Positions 33,731 through 42,126 of a stretch of DNA of 64,000 bases are shown here, one piece after another; the first letter of the stretch is position 1; every line of letters begins with the position of its first letter. A model generated the notes under the pieces. That model did not search any database. It was not told where the DNA came from and saw nothing but the letters and a program-made list of their open reading frames with translations. The position numbers and the translations under genes are program-made. Origin of the DNA: Oscillospiraceae bacterium (GTDB lineage: Bacteria; Bacillota; Clostridia; Oscillospirales; Ruminococcaceae); assembly GCA_017847885.1 (NCBI GenBank), contig JAGAUA010000055.1:62001-126000 (forward strand). Reading direction: 5' to 3'.

Positions 33731-35226
33731 ATTTCTTTCCTGCCGAATTTGAAGTTGTAAGAAATTCGGACAGATGTATCAAATGCCGTGCCTGCGAGCG
33801 CCAATGCTCCAATGAGGTACATATCTACGATGCGGATTTCGACAAGATGCTTTCCCGTGACAATCAGTGCGTTGACTGTCAGAGATGCGTTTCCATATGC
33901 CCCGTAAGCGCGCTGAAAATCGTCCCCAACGAAAACGCTTTCAGAAAGAGCGCAAACTACTCCCAGCAGCTTATGATAGAAAACTATCGTCAGGCAGGAA
34001 GCGGCGGCGTGCTGCTTTCTTCAATGGGCAATCCCCAGGATTACCCCGTTTATTGGGATAAAATTCTCATCAACGCTTCGCAGGTAACAAACCCTCCCAT
34101 CGACCCCCTCCGTGAGCCTATGGAGACTAAGGTATTCCTCGGCAAAAAGCCTGCGGGAATAAAGAAAAATCCCGACGGAAGCATTGATACACACACAGAG
34201 CCGTACCTCGAACTGAATATGCCAATTCTGTTCTCGGCAATGTCCTACGGCTCAATCTCAAAGAACGCTCACGAGTCCCTTGCAAGAGCCGCAACAGAGC
34301 TTGGCACTTACTACAACACGGGCGAGGGCGGACTTCACAAGGACTTCTATCAGTACGGCAAAAACACGATAGTTCAGGTCGCTTCGGGACGTTTCGGCGT
34401 ATTCAAGGATTACCTTGACACGGGTGCGGCTATCGAGATAAAAATGGGTCAGGGTGCAAAGCCGGGCATCGGCGGACATCTTCCCGGAGCAAAAATTCGC
34501 GAGGACGTTTCCAAAACAAGAATGATACCTATGGGAACGGACGCTATCTCACCTGCTCCTCATCATGATATTTACTCAATCGAGGACCTGCGCCAGCTTA
34601 TCTTTTCTCTCAAAGAGGCAACAGAGTACAAAAAGCCCGTTATCGTTAAGGTCGCAGCTGTTCACAACGTTGCCGCTATCGCTTCGGGTATTGCACGTTC
34701 GGGTGCGGACATTATCGCAATCGACGGCTTCCGCGGCGGCACGGGCGCTGCTCCCACACGTATCCGCGATAATGTGGGTATCCCCATTGAGCTTGCTCTT
34801 GCGGCAGTTGACCAGCGTCTCAGAGACGAGGGTATACGAAACGAGGTTTCCATCATTGCGGCAGGCTCAGTAAGAAGCTCAGCAGACGCGGTAAAGGCTA
34901 TCGCTCTCGGCGCAGACGCAGTTTATATCGGTACTCCCGCGCTTCTTGCATTGGGCTGTCACCTTTGCAGAAGCTGCCACAGCGGCAAGTGCAACTGGGG
35001 TATCGCAACACAGCGCCCCGACCTTGTAAAGCGTCTTAACCCCGATGTGGGATATCAGCGGCTCGTAAACCTTGTCAACGCATGGAATCACGAGATAAAG
35101 GAAATTATGGGCGGTATGGGTATCAACTCAATCGAGGCTTTAAGAGGAAACAGACTTATGCTCAGAGGTATCGGACTTTCACAGAAAGAGCTTGACATTC
35201 TCGGCATACTTCATGCGGGCGAATAA
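33721..35226 (+). CDS. Glutamate synthase, FMN-binding synthase subunit with ferredoxin domain
   Basis: 501 aa. An N-terminal double [4Fe-4S] ferredoxin domain (CIKCRACERQC and CVDCQRCVSICP, about 19-60) precedes the GltB central-plus-FMN TIM barrel. The FMN/2-oxoglutarate site shows SPAPHHDIYSIEDL, GFRGGTGAAPTRIRD and AAGSVRSSADAVKA; the [3Fe-4S] cysteines are CHLCRSCHSGKC near residue 420. It reductively aminates 2-oxoglutarate with ammonia from the glutaminase subunit. This single-barrel form is like archaeal glutamate synthase. Confidence 0.93.
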   Translation: MPVNFFPAEFEVVRNSDRCIKCRACERQCSNEVHIYDADFDKMLSRDNQCVDCQRCVSICPVSALKIVPNENAFRKSANYSQQLMIENYRQAGSGGVLLSSMGNPQDYPVYWDKILINASQVTNPPIDPLREPMETKVFLGKKPAGIKKNPDGSIDTHTEPYLELNMPILFSAMSYGSISKNAHESLARAATELGTYYNTGEGGLHKDFYQYGKNTIVQVASGRFGVFKDYLDTGAAIEIKMGQGAKPGIGGHLPGAKIREDVSKTRMIPMGTDAISPAPHHDIYSIEDLRQLIFSLKEATEYKKPVIVKVAAVHNVAAIASGIARSGADIIAIDGFRGGTGAAPTRIRDNVGIPIELALAAVDQRLRDEGIRNEVSIIAAGSVRSSADAVKAIALGADAVYIGTPALLALGCHLCRSCHSGKCNWGIATQRPDLVKRLNPDVGYQRLVNLVNAWNHEIKEIMGGMGINSIEALRGNRLMLRGIGLSQKELDILGILHAGE

Positions 35227-35267
35227 ACCGCGTAAAATTTTTGGATATTAACGGAGGTCAGAAGCCC

Positions 35268-35717
35268 ATGAAAAGAGTCTATGTTAATGAAGACCGGTGT
35301 CTGGGATGTCATCTTTGCGAAACTTACTGCGCATTTGCAAACAGCGGTGAGACTGATATGGTAAAGGCGTTCAAAACAGGAAAGGACGCCGTTCCGAGAA
35401 TAAGGATAGAAGAGGGAGACGGCATCAACTTTGCCGTTCAGTGCAGACACTGCGCCGACCCCCTTTGCGTTAAGGGCTGCATTGCAGGCGCCCTCAGCGT
35501 AAACAACGGCGTGATAGAGATAAACCATGACAAGTGTGTAGGCTGCTACACCTGCGTACTTTCATGTCCCTACGGCTGTATCGTAATTGATTACAAGAAC
35601 GGCGGCAGGACCGTTACAAAGTGCGAGCTTTGCACAAGAAACAATGCAGGCGAGCCTGCCTGCGCCGCAAACTGCATAAACAGAGCGATAGTATTTGAGG
35701 AAAGGGGCGAGGACTGA
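35268..35717 (+). CDS. Polyferredoxin-like [4Fe-4S] electron-transfer protein
   Basis: 149 aa, HycB/CooF-like. Cysteine clusters for four [4Fe-4S] centres are visible: CLGCHLCETYC, CRHCADPLCVKGC, CVGCYTCVLSCPYGC and CELCTRNNAGEPACAANC. The frame is open from 35241, but the ATG at 35268 has GGAGGT 10 nt upstream. It likely carries electrons between the FAD subunit and the synthase. Coupled to the next gene by TGATG. Confidence 0.9.
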   Translation: MKRVYVNEDRCLGCHLCETYCAFANSGETDMVKAFKTGKDAVPRIRIEEGDGINFAVQCRHCADPLCVKGCIAGALSVNNGVIEINHDKCVGCYTCVLSCPYGCIVIDYKNGGRTVTKCELCTRNNAGEPACAANCINRAIVFEERGED

Positions 35718-36964
35718 TGAAGTATGTTATCATAGGCAACTCTGCCGCTGCAATTGGCGCAGTACAGGGAATAAGAGAATACGACAAAGACGGAAATATC
35801 GTCATCATTTCCGATGAAAAGTACCATACATACTCCCGTCCGCTTATCTCCTACTACCTTAAAGGCGCGGTCAGCGAGGATAATATGAAGTACCGTCCCG
35901 AAAGCTTTTATGCGGACAACAACGTTGAGACTATGCTTGGAGTAAAGGCTGTTTCCGTTGACTCCGCCGCAAAAAAGGTTATCCTTGAAGACGGCGGCGA
36001 GGTCGCATACGACAAGCTTCTCATTGCAACAGGCTCGAAGCCCTTTGTTCCTCCTATGGAGGGACTTGACAAGGTGGAGAAAAAGTTCTCGTTTATGAAG
36101 CTTGACGATGTAAAGGCTGTTGAGCAGACCGTTAAGCAAGGCTCAAAGGTGCTTATCATCGGCGCAGGTCTTATCGGACTCAAAGCTGCCGAGGCTCTTG
36201 AGCATTACGGCGCGGACATGACCGTTATCGACCTTGCGGACAGGATTCTCCCGTCCATTCTGGACAGCGAGGCTTCCGAGATAATGATGAATCATATCAA
36301 GTCAAAGGGCATCAAGTTCATGCTTTCCACAAGCGTAAAGAGCTTTGAAGCACATTCCGCAGAGCTTACAAACGGCGTTACCGTTGACTTTGACTTTGTA
36401 ATTCTTGCAGTTGGCGTACGTCCCAACACCGAGCTTGCGGAAAGCGCAGGCGGCTCGGTAAACCGCGGAATTGAGACCGACAAGACTCAGGCGGTCAAAA
36501 ACGTTTCGGATATATACGCAGCAGGCGACTGCACCAAGAGCTACGACATTACCTCCGAAAGCGAAAGGATACTTGCACTTCTTCCCAACGCGTTCATGCA
36601 GGGCAATGTCGCAGGCAAGAACATGGCAGGAAAGGAAACCTACTATTTTAACGCTTTCCCCATGAATGCAATCGGATTTTTCGGCTTGCATATCATCACC
36701 GCAGGAAGCTACGACGGTGAGGCATATACCGAAATAAACGGCAAAAACTATAAGAAGCTTTTCACCAAGGATAACGCGCTCAAGGGCTTCATTCTTATGG
36801 GCAACAAGATTGAACGCGCAGGAATTTACACCTCCATGATAAGAGAGCATATCGCTCTTGACGAGGTGGATTTTGAAGCTTTGAAGAAGAACCCCATGCT
36901 CATGGCTTTTTCAAGGGAAAGACGTAACGAAAAACTTGCCGGAGGTGTTGGAAATGGCAATTGA
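35717..36964 (+). CDS. FAD/NAD(P)-dependent oxidoreductase of the glutamate synthase complex
   Basis: 415 aa pyridine-nucleotide-disulfide-type flavoprotein. FAD motif VIIGNSAAAIGAVQGI at the N-terminus, ATGSKPF, a second dinucleotide fold VLIIGAGLIGLKAAEAL (about 150-166), and the FAD-ribityl motif DIYAAGDCT. No redox-active CxxxxC is present. It resembles NirB/rubredoxin-reductase-like proteins and probably feeds NAD(P)H electrons into the iron-sulfur subunit. Overlaps the GXGXG gene by 11 bp. Confidence 0.88.
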   Translation: MKYVIIGNSAAAIGAVQGIREYDKDGNIVIISDEKYHTYSRPLISYYLKGAVSEDNMKYRPESFYADNNVETMLGVKAVSVDSAAKKVILEDGGEVAYDKLLIATGSKPFVPPMEGLDKVEKKFSFMKLDDVKAVEQTVKQGSKVLIIGAGLIGLKAAEALEHYGADMTVIDLADRILPSILDSEASEIMMNHIKSKGIKFMLSTSVKSFEAHSAELTNGVTVDFDFVILAVGVRPNTELAESAGGSVNRGIETDKTQAVKNVSDIYAAGDCTKSYDITSESERILALLPNAFMQGNVAGKNMAGKETYYFNAFPMNAIGFFGLHIITAGSYDGEAYTEINGKNYKKLFTKDNALKGFILMGNKIERAGIYTSMIREHIALDEVDFEALKKNPMLMAFSRERRNEKLAGGVGNGN

Positions 36965-37682
36965 GATAAATGCGCAGAATATGCATTTCAAGCTTATTAA
37001 CGAACAGATTAGAGCTTCCTCGGAAAAAGAGGTAGTCATTAACAATACGATAGGACAGCGCTTTATCGGAAGTGGCTGCGTCGGCAAGGATATCCATATC
37101 CACGGCATACCCGGAAATGCGCTGGGGGCTTACCTTACAAAGTCCGACATCACCGTTTACGGAAACGCTCAGGACGCTCTCGGCGATACCATGAACGACG
37201 GCACTATCACCGTTTTCGGCAACTGCGGCGACGCTCCCGGATACGGTATGCGCGACGGAAAAATACTTATCAAGGGTTCTGCGGGATACCGTGCAGGAAT
37301 ACACATGAAGCAATACATGGAAAAGATACCCGTGCTTATGATAGGCGGCAAGGTGGGCGATTTTCTTGCCGAATATCAGGCCGGCGGAAAGATAATCGTT
37401 CTCGGTCTGGGATACGAGGACACCTGCCCCGTCGGCTCATTCTGCGGAACGGGAATGCACGGCGGCGCTATCTATATCCGCACCGATATCCTGCCCTCGG
37501 GTCTGCCCTCTCAGGTAGACGCTTTCGACGCGACAGACGCGGACAAAGAGGAAATTCGTCCCGAAATTGAGCTGTTTGTATCCAAATTCGGCGGAAATGC
37601 CGATGAGATACTTGCTTCTCATTTCTTTAAGCTTGTTCCCGATACAAAAAATCCCTACAAGCAGCTTTATGTAAACAACTGA
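36954..37682 (+). CDS. Glutamate synthase, GXGXG (GltB C-terminal) subunit
   Basis: 242 aa right-handed beta-helix protein, the third piece of a split GltB. Repeated G-x-G turns are clear: FIGSGCVGKDIHIHGIPGNAL, GNAQDALGDTMNDGTITVFG, GKILIKGSAGYRAGIHMK, MIGGKVGDFLAEYQ. It has a structural role linking the other domains. TTG 36936 and GTG 36945 are also in frame, but ATG 36954 sits 6 nt after GGAGGTG. Last glutamate-synthase gene before dapF. Confidence 0.9.
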   Translation: MAIEINAQNMHFKLINEQIRASSEKEVVINNTIGQRFIGSGCVGKDIHIHGIPGNALGAYLTKSDITVYGNAQDALGDTMNDGTITVFGNCGDAPGYGMRDGKILIKGSAGYRAGIHMKQYMEKIPVLMIGGKVGDFLAEYQAGGKIIVLGLGYEDTCPVGSFCGTGMHGGAIYIRTDILPSGLPSQVDAFDATDADKEEIRPEIELFVSKFGGNADEILASHFFKLVPDTKNPYKQLYVNN

Positions 37683-37706
37683 CGGGCGGAAAAGAGGTAT
37701 TCGGTT

Positions 37707-38543
37707 ATGAAATTTACGAAAATGCAGGGTATCGGAAACGATTATGTGTACGTAAACTGCTTTGAAGAAACGGTTGACGACCCCGAAAGAGTTTCGGAGA
37801 TAATCAGCGACCGCCATTTCGGTATCGGCGCTGACGGACTTGTTCTGATAATGCCGTCGGACAAGGCGGATTTCAGAATGCGTATGTTCAACGCCGACGG
37901 CAGCGAGGGAAATATGTGCGGAAACGCAACGCGCTGCATAGGAAAGTATGTCTATGATAACCGTCTTACCGATAAAACCGATATAACCCTTGAAACCAAA
38001 AGCGGCGTAAAAAAGCTGAAGCTTTTCCCCGAGGACGGCAAGGTCAAGACCGTGCTTGTGGATATGGGAAAGGCTGAGCTTGCCCCCGAAAAGATACCCA
38101 TGCTTGCAGAGGGCGAAAGCTTCATAAATAAGCCTATCACCGTGGACGGCGAGACCGTAAACATAACCGCAGTATCAATGGGCAACCCCCATGCAGTAAC
38201 TTACGTTGAGGACGTTGACTCCCTTGAGCTTGAGAAAATCGGTCCTGCATACGAAAACAATCCCCTTTTCCCCGAAAGAGTCAACACCGAGTTTGTGCAG
38301 ATTTTGGACGAAAAGAACATAAAAATGCGCGTCTGGGAAAGAGGCTCGGGGGAAACATGGGCGTGCGGAACGGGTGCCTGCGCGGTAACGGCAGCCTCGG
38401 CGCTTAACGGCTTCTGCCCCAAGGACGAGGAGATCACGCTTCATCTCAAAGGCGGAAAGCTGTACATCACCTATCAAAGCGACGGAACAGTCCTTATGAG
38501 AGGACCTGCCGAAACAGTTTTCACGGGTGAGATAAATGTTTGA
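37707..38543 (+). CDS. dapF: Diaminopimelate epimerase
   Basis: Converts LL- to meso-diaminopimelate for peptidoglycan and lysine. Both catalytic cysteines are seen: MFNADGSEGNMCGNATRC (about C72) and WACGTGACAVTAA (about C223). N-terminus MKFTKMQGIGNDYVYV is typical, 278 aa is normal. It follows the glutamate synthase genes by 24 bp and overlaps dapL by 4 bp, so amino donor supply and DAP formation are in one transcript. Confidence 0.97.
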   Translation: MKFTKMQGIGNDYVYVNCFEETVDDPERVSEIISDRHFGIGADGLVLIMPSDKADFRMRMFNADGSEGNMCGNATRCIGKYVYDNRLTDKTDITLETKSGVKKLKLFPEDGKVKTVLVDMGKAELAPEKIPMLAEGESFINKPITVDGETVNITAVSMGNPHAVTYVEDVDSLELEKIGPAYENNPLFPERVNTEFVQILDEKNIKMRVWERGSGETWACGTGACAVTAASALNGFCPKDEEITLHLKGGKLYITYQSDGTVLMRGPAETVFTGEINV

Positions 38544-38557
38544 GGAGAGTGCTTCCG

Positions 38558-39763
38558 ATGGTCAAGATAAACGAAAATTTTCTTACGATGAAGAAAAATT
38601 ACCTTTTTATAGATATTGCAAAAAGGCTGAAAAAATATACGGAGGAAAATCCCGATAAGCAGATAATAAAAATGGGTATCGGAGATGTTACCCTGCCCCT
38701 TGCGCCCGTTGTTGTGGAAGCAATGAAAAAGGGTGCCGATGAGCTTGGCAAGAAGGAGACCTTCAAGGGCTACGAGGACAGCGGCACGGGCTACGATTTC
38801 CTTAAAGACGCAATTGCAGGCTATTACAAAAGCTTCGGAGTATCCCTCAACAGCAGCGAGATACGCGTGAATGACGGTGCAAAGTCCGACTGCGGAAACA
38901 TCGTTGACATTTTTGGGGACGACAACGTTATCCTTGTCACCGACCCTGCTTACCCCGTTTACGTTGATTCAAACACCATGGCAGGCAGAAAGATAATTTA
39001 CGCCGATTCAAACGAGGAAAACGGCTTTGCGGCAATGCCCGACAAAAGCGTTCATGCCGACATAATCTATCTTTGCTCGCCCAACAACCCCACAGGCTCG
39101 GTCTACACAAAGGCGCAGCTTAAAGAGTGGGTTGACTACGCCCTTGAGCAAGGCTCTATCATCATCTTTGACGCGGCGTATGAAGCGTTCATCACAGACC
39201 CCGAGCTTCCCAGAAGCATTTTCTGCATTGAGGGTGCGAAAAAATGCGCGATTGAAATGTGTTCTCTTTCCAAAACGGCAGGCTTTACGGGAACTCGCTG
39301 CGGCTATACCGTAATTCCCGACGAGCTTACCGTTACAGCCTCGGACGGAAGCGAGGTAAGCATTTCCCAGCTTTGGAGCAGGCGTCAGGGCAGCAAGTTC
39401 AACGGCGTTTCCTATCCCGTACAGTGCGCGGCGGCGGCTGTTTTCACACCCGAGGGACAGAAGCAGACACGTGAAGCGATAGCATACTACCAGCGCAACG
39501 CGAAGCTTATGGCGGAAACCCTTGACGACCTTGGAATCAAGTACACAGGCGGAATAAACTCGCCCTATATCTGGCTCAAATGCCCCAATAATATGGGCAG
39601 CTGGGAGTTCTTCGACTACCTGCTGAACAACATTCAGGTCGTTGGCACCCCCGGCGAGGGCTTCGGCAAAAATGGTGCAGGCTGGTTCCGTCTCACCGCT
39701 TTCGGCACATACGAAAACACCGCCGAGGCAATGAAAAGGTTAAAAGAGCTTCTCCGTAAATAA
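38558..39763 (+). CDS. dapL: LL-diaminopimelate aminotransferase
   Basis: PLP enzyme making LL-DAP directly from tetrahydrodipicolinate with glutamate as amino donor, bypassing acyl intermediates. The PLP lysine is in SLSKTAGFTGTRCGY (about K265); NPTGSVYTKAQL and the N-terminal MGIGDVTLPLAP are family features. The frame opens at TTG 38540, but ATG 38558 (MVKINENFL), after GAGGAGAG, matches the family start and gives 401 aa. The need for glutamate explains the linkage to the glutamate synthase genes. Confidence 0.96.
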   Translation: MVKINENFLTMKKNYLFIDIAKRLKKYTEENPDKQIIKMGIGDVTLPLAPVVVEAMKKGADELGKKETFKGYEDSGTGYDFLKDAIAGYYKSFGVSLNSSEIRVNDGAKSDCGNIVDIFGDDNVILVTDPAYPVYVDSNTMAGRKIIYADSNEENGFAAMPDKSVHADIIYLCSPNNPTGSVYTKAQLKEWVDYALEQGSIIIFDAAYEAFITDPELPRSIFCIEGAKKCAIEMCSLSKTAGFTGTRCGYTVIPDELTVTASDGSEVSISQLWSRRQGSKFNGVSYPVQCAAAAVFTPEGQKQTREAIAYYQRNAKLMAETLDDLGIKYTGGINSPYIWLKCPNNMGSWEFFDYLLNNIQVVGTPGEGFGKNGAGWFRLTAFGTYENTAEAMKRLKELLRK

Positions 39764-39782
39764 TAACCGAAAATTTCAATAA

Positions 39783-39806
39783 CGGGCAGATGATATCTGC
39801 CCCTAC
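39783..39806. repeat. Dispersed palindromic repeat, left unit of a pair
   Basis: CGGGCAGATGATATCTGCCC with a CTAC tail. Faces the unit at 39994 in inverted orientation. Confidence 0.8.
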
Positions 39807-39816
39807 AAATGGCTTA

Positions 39817-39974
39817 TACTAATCTTTGACCGTTCTATAGGCAAAGACGGCAGATAGAACGCAGCCAATCTAGGAAAGCTACCGCAGGCGGGCTGTCGCC
39901 CGGCAAGGGAGCTTGACGACGAGTGGATGCGTTATAGCTGACGGATTTGTCTACAGGTTGGTTAAAGATTAGTA
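39817..39974. other. Self-complementary segment, candidate structured RNA or MITE core
   Basis: TACTAATCTTTGACC (39817-39831) pairs with GGTTAAAGATTAGTA (39960-39974), one mismatch in 15. Nested pairings include GTTCTAT/ATAGAAC (39832-39838, 39854-39860), AACGCA/TGCGTT (39858, 39928) and CGGGC/GCCCG. GC-rich and non-coding. Flanked on both sides by facing copies of the dispersed palindrome; follows dapL. Confidence 0.55.
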
Positions 39975-39993
39975 TTAAATACGTCATTTCACA

Positions 39994-40017
39994 GTAGGGG
40001 CGGCTATCAGCCGCCCG
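39994..40017. repeat. Dispersed palindromic repeat, right unit of a pair
   Basis: GTAGGGGCGGCTATCAGCCG then CCCG. Together with its left flank ACGTCATTT it is nearly identical to the unit at 58210. Confidence 0.8.
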
Positions 40018-40041
40018 TTATTTTTATATCAATAACAGTAT

Positions 40042-40089
40042 AAAAACAGAAAGTCCGCAGACAGCGCATAAGCGTTATCTGCGGACTTT
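40042..40089 (-). terminator. Terminator of tRNA-Leu
   Basis: AAAGTCCGCAGA and TCTGCGGACTTT form a long stem with an inner GCGCATAAGCG hairpin; on the minus strand TCTGTTTTT follows. Confidence 0.85.
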
Positions 40090-40093
40090 ATTC

Positions 40094-40177
40094 TGGTGCG
40101 AGTAATGGGACTTGAACCCATACGTCAAAGACACACGCCCCTCAAACGTGCCTGTCTGCCTATTCCAGCACACTCGC
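40094..40177 (-). tRNA. tRNA-Leu (anticodon GAG)
   Basis: 84 nt with encoded CCA and a long variable arm (class II). Acceptor GCGAGTG pairs with TACTCGC; the anticodon arm is CACGT-TTGAGGG-GCGTG with GAG; T-arm TGGGTTCAAGTCCCA. Reads CUC/CUU. Confidence 0.94.
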
Positions 40178-40208
40178 ATCATATGTACTCCACTCACGAA
40201 GCTTTTAT

Positions 40209-40237
40209 ATTATATCATGTATTCTGCAATTTGTCAA
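40209..40237 (-). promoter_or_regulatory. Promoter of tRNA-Leu
   Basis: TTGACA, 17 bp, TATAAT on the minus strand, a perfect consensus about 32 bp before the tRNA. Confidence 0.9.
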
Positions 40238-40323
40238 CCCCTTTTTTAAATATTTTTTTGCACTCTCAAAAACCGTATTTAATACGCCCTTTCGGTATAT
40301 ACTTCATATGAGGTGAGTGCGAT

Positions 40324-42072
40324 ATGGATATAAAAATGCAGGTCAAAGCCCTTGAAATGCTGCAAAAAATCAAAGGCAGCGACAAAAACGACCGCGAATT
40401 TGTCCCCCAAAAGCCGCTTCTCAAGCCCGTTAAGACCAACGGAGTTTTCCGCGAGCTTTCCCCCGGGCAGGCAGGCGTGCGCTCGGAGGGGCTGCTGAAA
40501 ATGCTTAACGAGCTGTCGGAAAGCGAGAACGTCCTACCCCACTCCATACTTGTGCTGAAAGACGGCGCGCTTATCGCAAAAGCTGACTTTAAGCCGTTTC
40601 TCGCGGATATCCCTCACGTTTCCCACTCCCTTTGCAAAAGCATAGTTTCCATGGCGGTTGGTCTTGCGGCAAACGAGGGACGGATATCCGTTGACGAAAA
40701 GATAGCCGAAATTTTTGCGGAATATATGCCCCGAAACGCCGTGCCCCAAATGAAGTCAGTAACCGTCCGCCACCTGCTCACCATGTCAAGCGGAGCCGTT
40801 TTCAACGAGGCAAAGGCTCTTGTCAGCGGCGATTGGGTGCGGGACTTCCTTGCCTCCGAGATAATGTTTGAGCCGGGCACGGGCTTTCACTACAACAGCC
40901 TGAACACCTATATGCTGTCGGCGGCGGTTTGTATGCGCACGGGTATGTCCCTTTCGGAGTACCTCCGAAGCCGCCTTTTTGACAAAATGGACATTCGTGG
41001 CTTTTACTGGGAAAAATGCCCCCATGGCATTGAAAAGGGCGGCTGGGGACTTTACATGGGCATTTACGACTACGCCAAGCTGGGGCAGCTTTACCTTGAC
41101 GGCGGCGTATGGAACGGCAAACGGCTTATCCCCCAAAGCTGGATAAACGAGTCTCTTTCAAGGCATATTGCCGACGAGGGTTACGGCTATCAGATATGGC
41201 TCACGGACGACGGCTTTGCTTTCAGCGGTATGTTCGGTCAGAACGTTTATGTTTTTCCGCGCAGGCGCATGGTCATCGCAATTACCGCAGGAAGCACCTC
41301 GGTTTTTCCACGGGGCAGGTCGCTGGACATTATTTCGGGATTTATCCGCAACGATGAAAATTTCAGCGGTGCGCCCATAAGAGACCCCCACGGCACGGCG
41401 CTTAAAGCCGCACTTGAAAAAGCAACGTTCGGCAAAGCATTGCCCGTAAAGGGAAAGCCGCGGCTTCTTGACCGTCTGAGGAGCAGCCTTTACGGCGCAC
41501 GGAATTTTAACGGCATCCCCGAGGCGGCAAGGGTGCTTTCGGGCAGCAGGATAGACTTTGAGGAAAACTCCGCAGGGCTTCTCCCCGTTTTGATTCAGTT
41601 TATGAACGGCAATTTCGAGCATGGCATAAACCGCGCGGATTTCCTTGCGGTGGGGGACAGATTTACCGTTTCCCTGCACGGCGACGGCGGCGTGACCCGT
41701 ATTCCCGTAAGCTTCGGGGATACTCCCGAATACTTTGATTTGAACCGCCGCGGCGAGGTGTACCGCGTGGGCACGATGGGGCGTTTCACAACGGACGAGG
41801 ACGATATCCCCGTGCTGAAACTCACACTTTGCTTTGTCGAGACCTCCTGCACAAAGCTGCTGAAATTTATTTTCCACGAAAGCGGCGTTGTGCTGAAGGT
41901 GCGCGAAAGTCCGCGGCTTTATGACGCACTTGACGAAGGGCTTGAAGTGTTTCTCCCCACTCTCGGAAGCGCCGCACGGAAAACCGTTGCCGCGGTTCTT
42001 GAAACGGAAGCTGCCGACAGCAAGATACGAAACATTCTTGAGCCGACCTTGAAAGGCAAATTCGTACAATAA
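40324..42072 (+). CDS. Serine beta-lactamase-fold hydrolase (class C/esterase type)
   Basis: 582 aa. The N-terminal 360 residues form the serine hydrolase domain: SxxK motif SLCKSIVSMAVGL (about S102-K105), YxN motif HYNSLNTYMLSAA (about Y194-N197), and RHLLTMSSG. A second domain of about 220 residues follows that I do not recognise. There is no signal peptide, so it is probably a cytoplasmic esterase or peptidase rather than a resistance enzyme. SD GAGGTGAG. Convergent with nfnB, separated by a terminator. Confidence 0.85.
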   Translation: MDIKMQVKALEMLQKIKGSDKNDREFVPQKPLLKPVKTNGVFRELSPGQAGVRSEGLLKMLNELSESENVLPHSILVLKDGALIAKADFKPFLADIPHVSHSLCKSIVSMAVGLAANEGRISVDEKIAEIFAEYMPRNAVPQMKSVTVRHLLTMSSGAVFNEAKALVSGDWVRDFLASEIMFEPGTGFHYNSLNTYMLSAAVCMRTGMSLSEYLRSRLFDKMDIRGFYWEKCPHGIEKGGWGLYMGIYDYAKLGQLYLDGGVWNGKRLIPQSWINESLSRHIADEGYGYQIWLTDDGFAFSGMFGQNVYVFPRRRMVIAITAGSTSVFPRGRSLDIISGFIRNDENFSGAPIRDPHGTALKAALEKATFGKALPVKGKPRLLDRLRSSLYGARNFNGIPEAARVLSGSRIDFEENSAGLLPVLIQFMNGNFEHGINRADFLAVGDRFTVSLHGDGGVTRIPVSFGDTPEYFDLNRRGEVYRVGTMGRFTTDEDDIPVLKLTLCFVETSCTKLLKFIFHESGVVLKVRESPRLYDALDEGLEVFLPTLGSAARKTVAAVLETEAADSKIRNILEPTLKGKFVQ

Positions 42073-42119
42073 AAAAACGCAGGCTTACGGAGGATTTCCG
42101 CAAAGCCTGCGCCCTTTTT
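42071..42119. terminator. Bidirectional terminator
   Basis: CGCAGGCTT (42078-42086) pairs with AAGCCTGCG (42103-42111); A-run before and T-run after make it functional for both the beta-lactamase-fold gene (+) and nfnB (-). Confidence 0.9.
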
Positions 42120-42126
42120 ATGCTTC

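Noticed and set aside
40324..42072. Beta-lactam resistance gene
   Set aside because: SxxK and YxN motifs are shared with esterases and there is no signal peptide, so resistance cannot be claimed.
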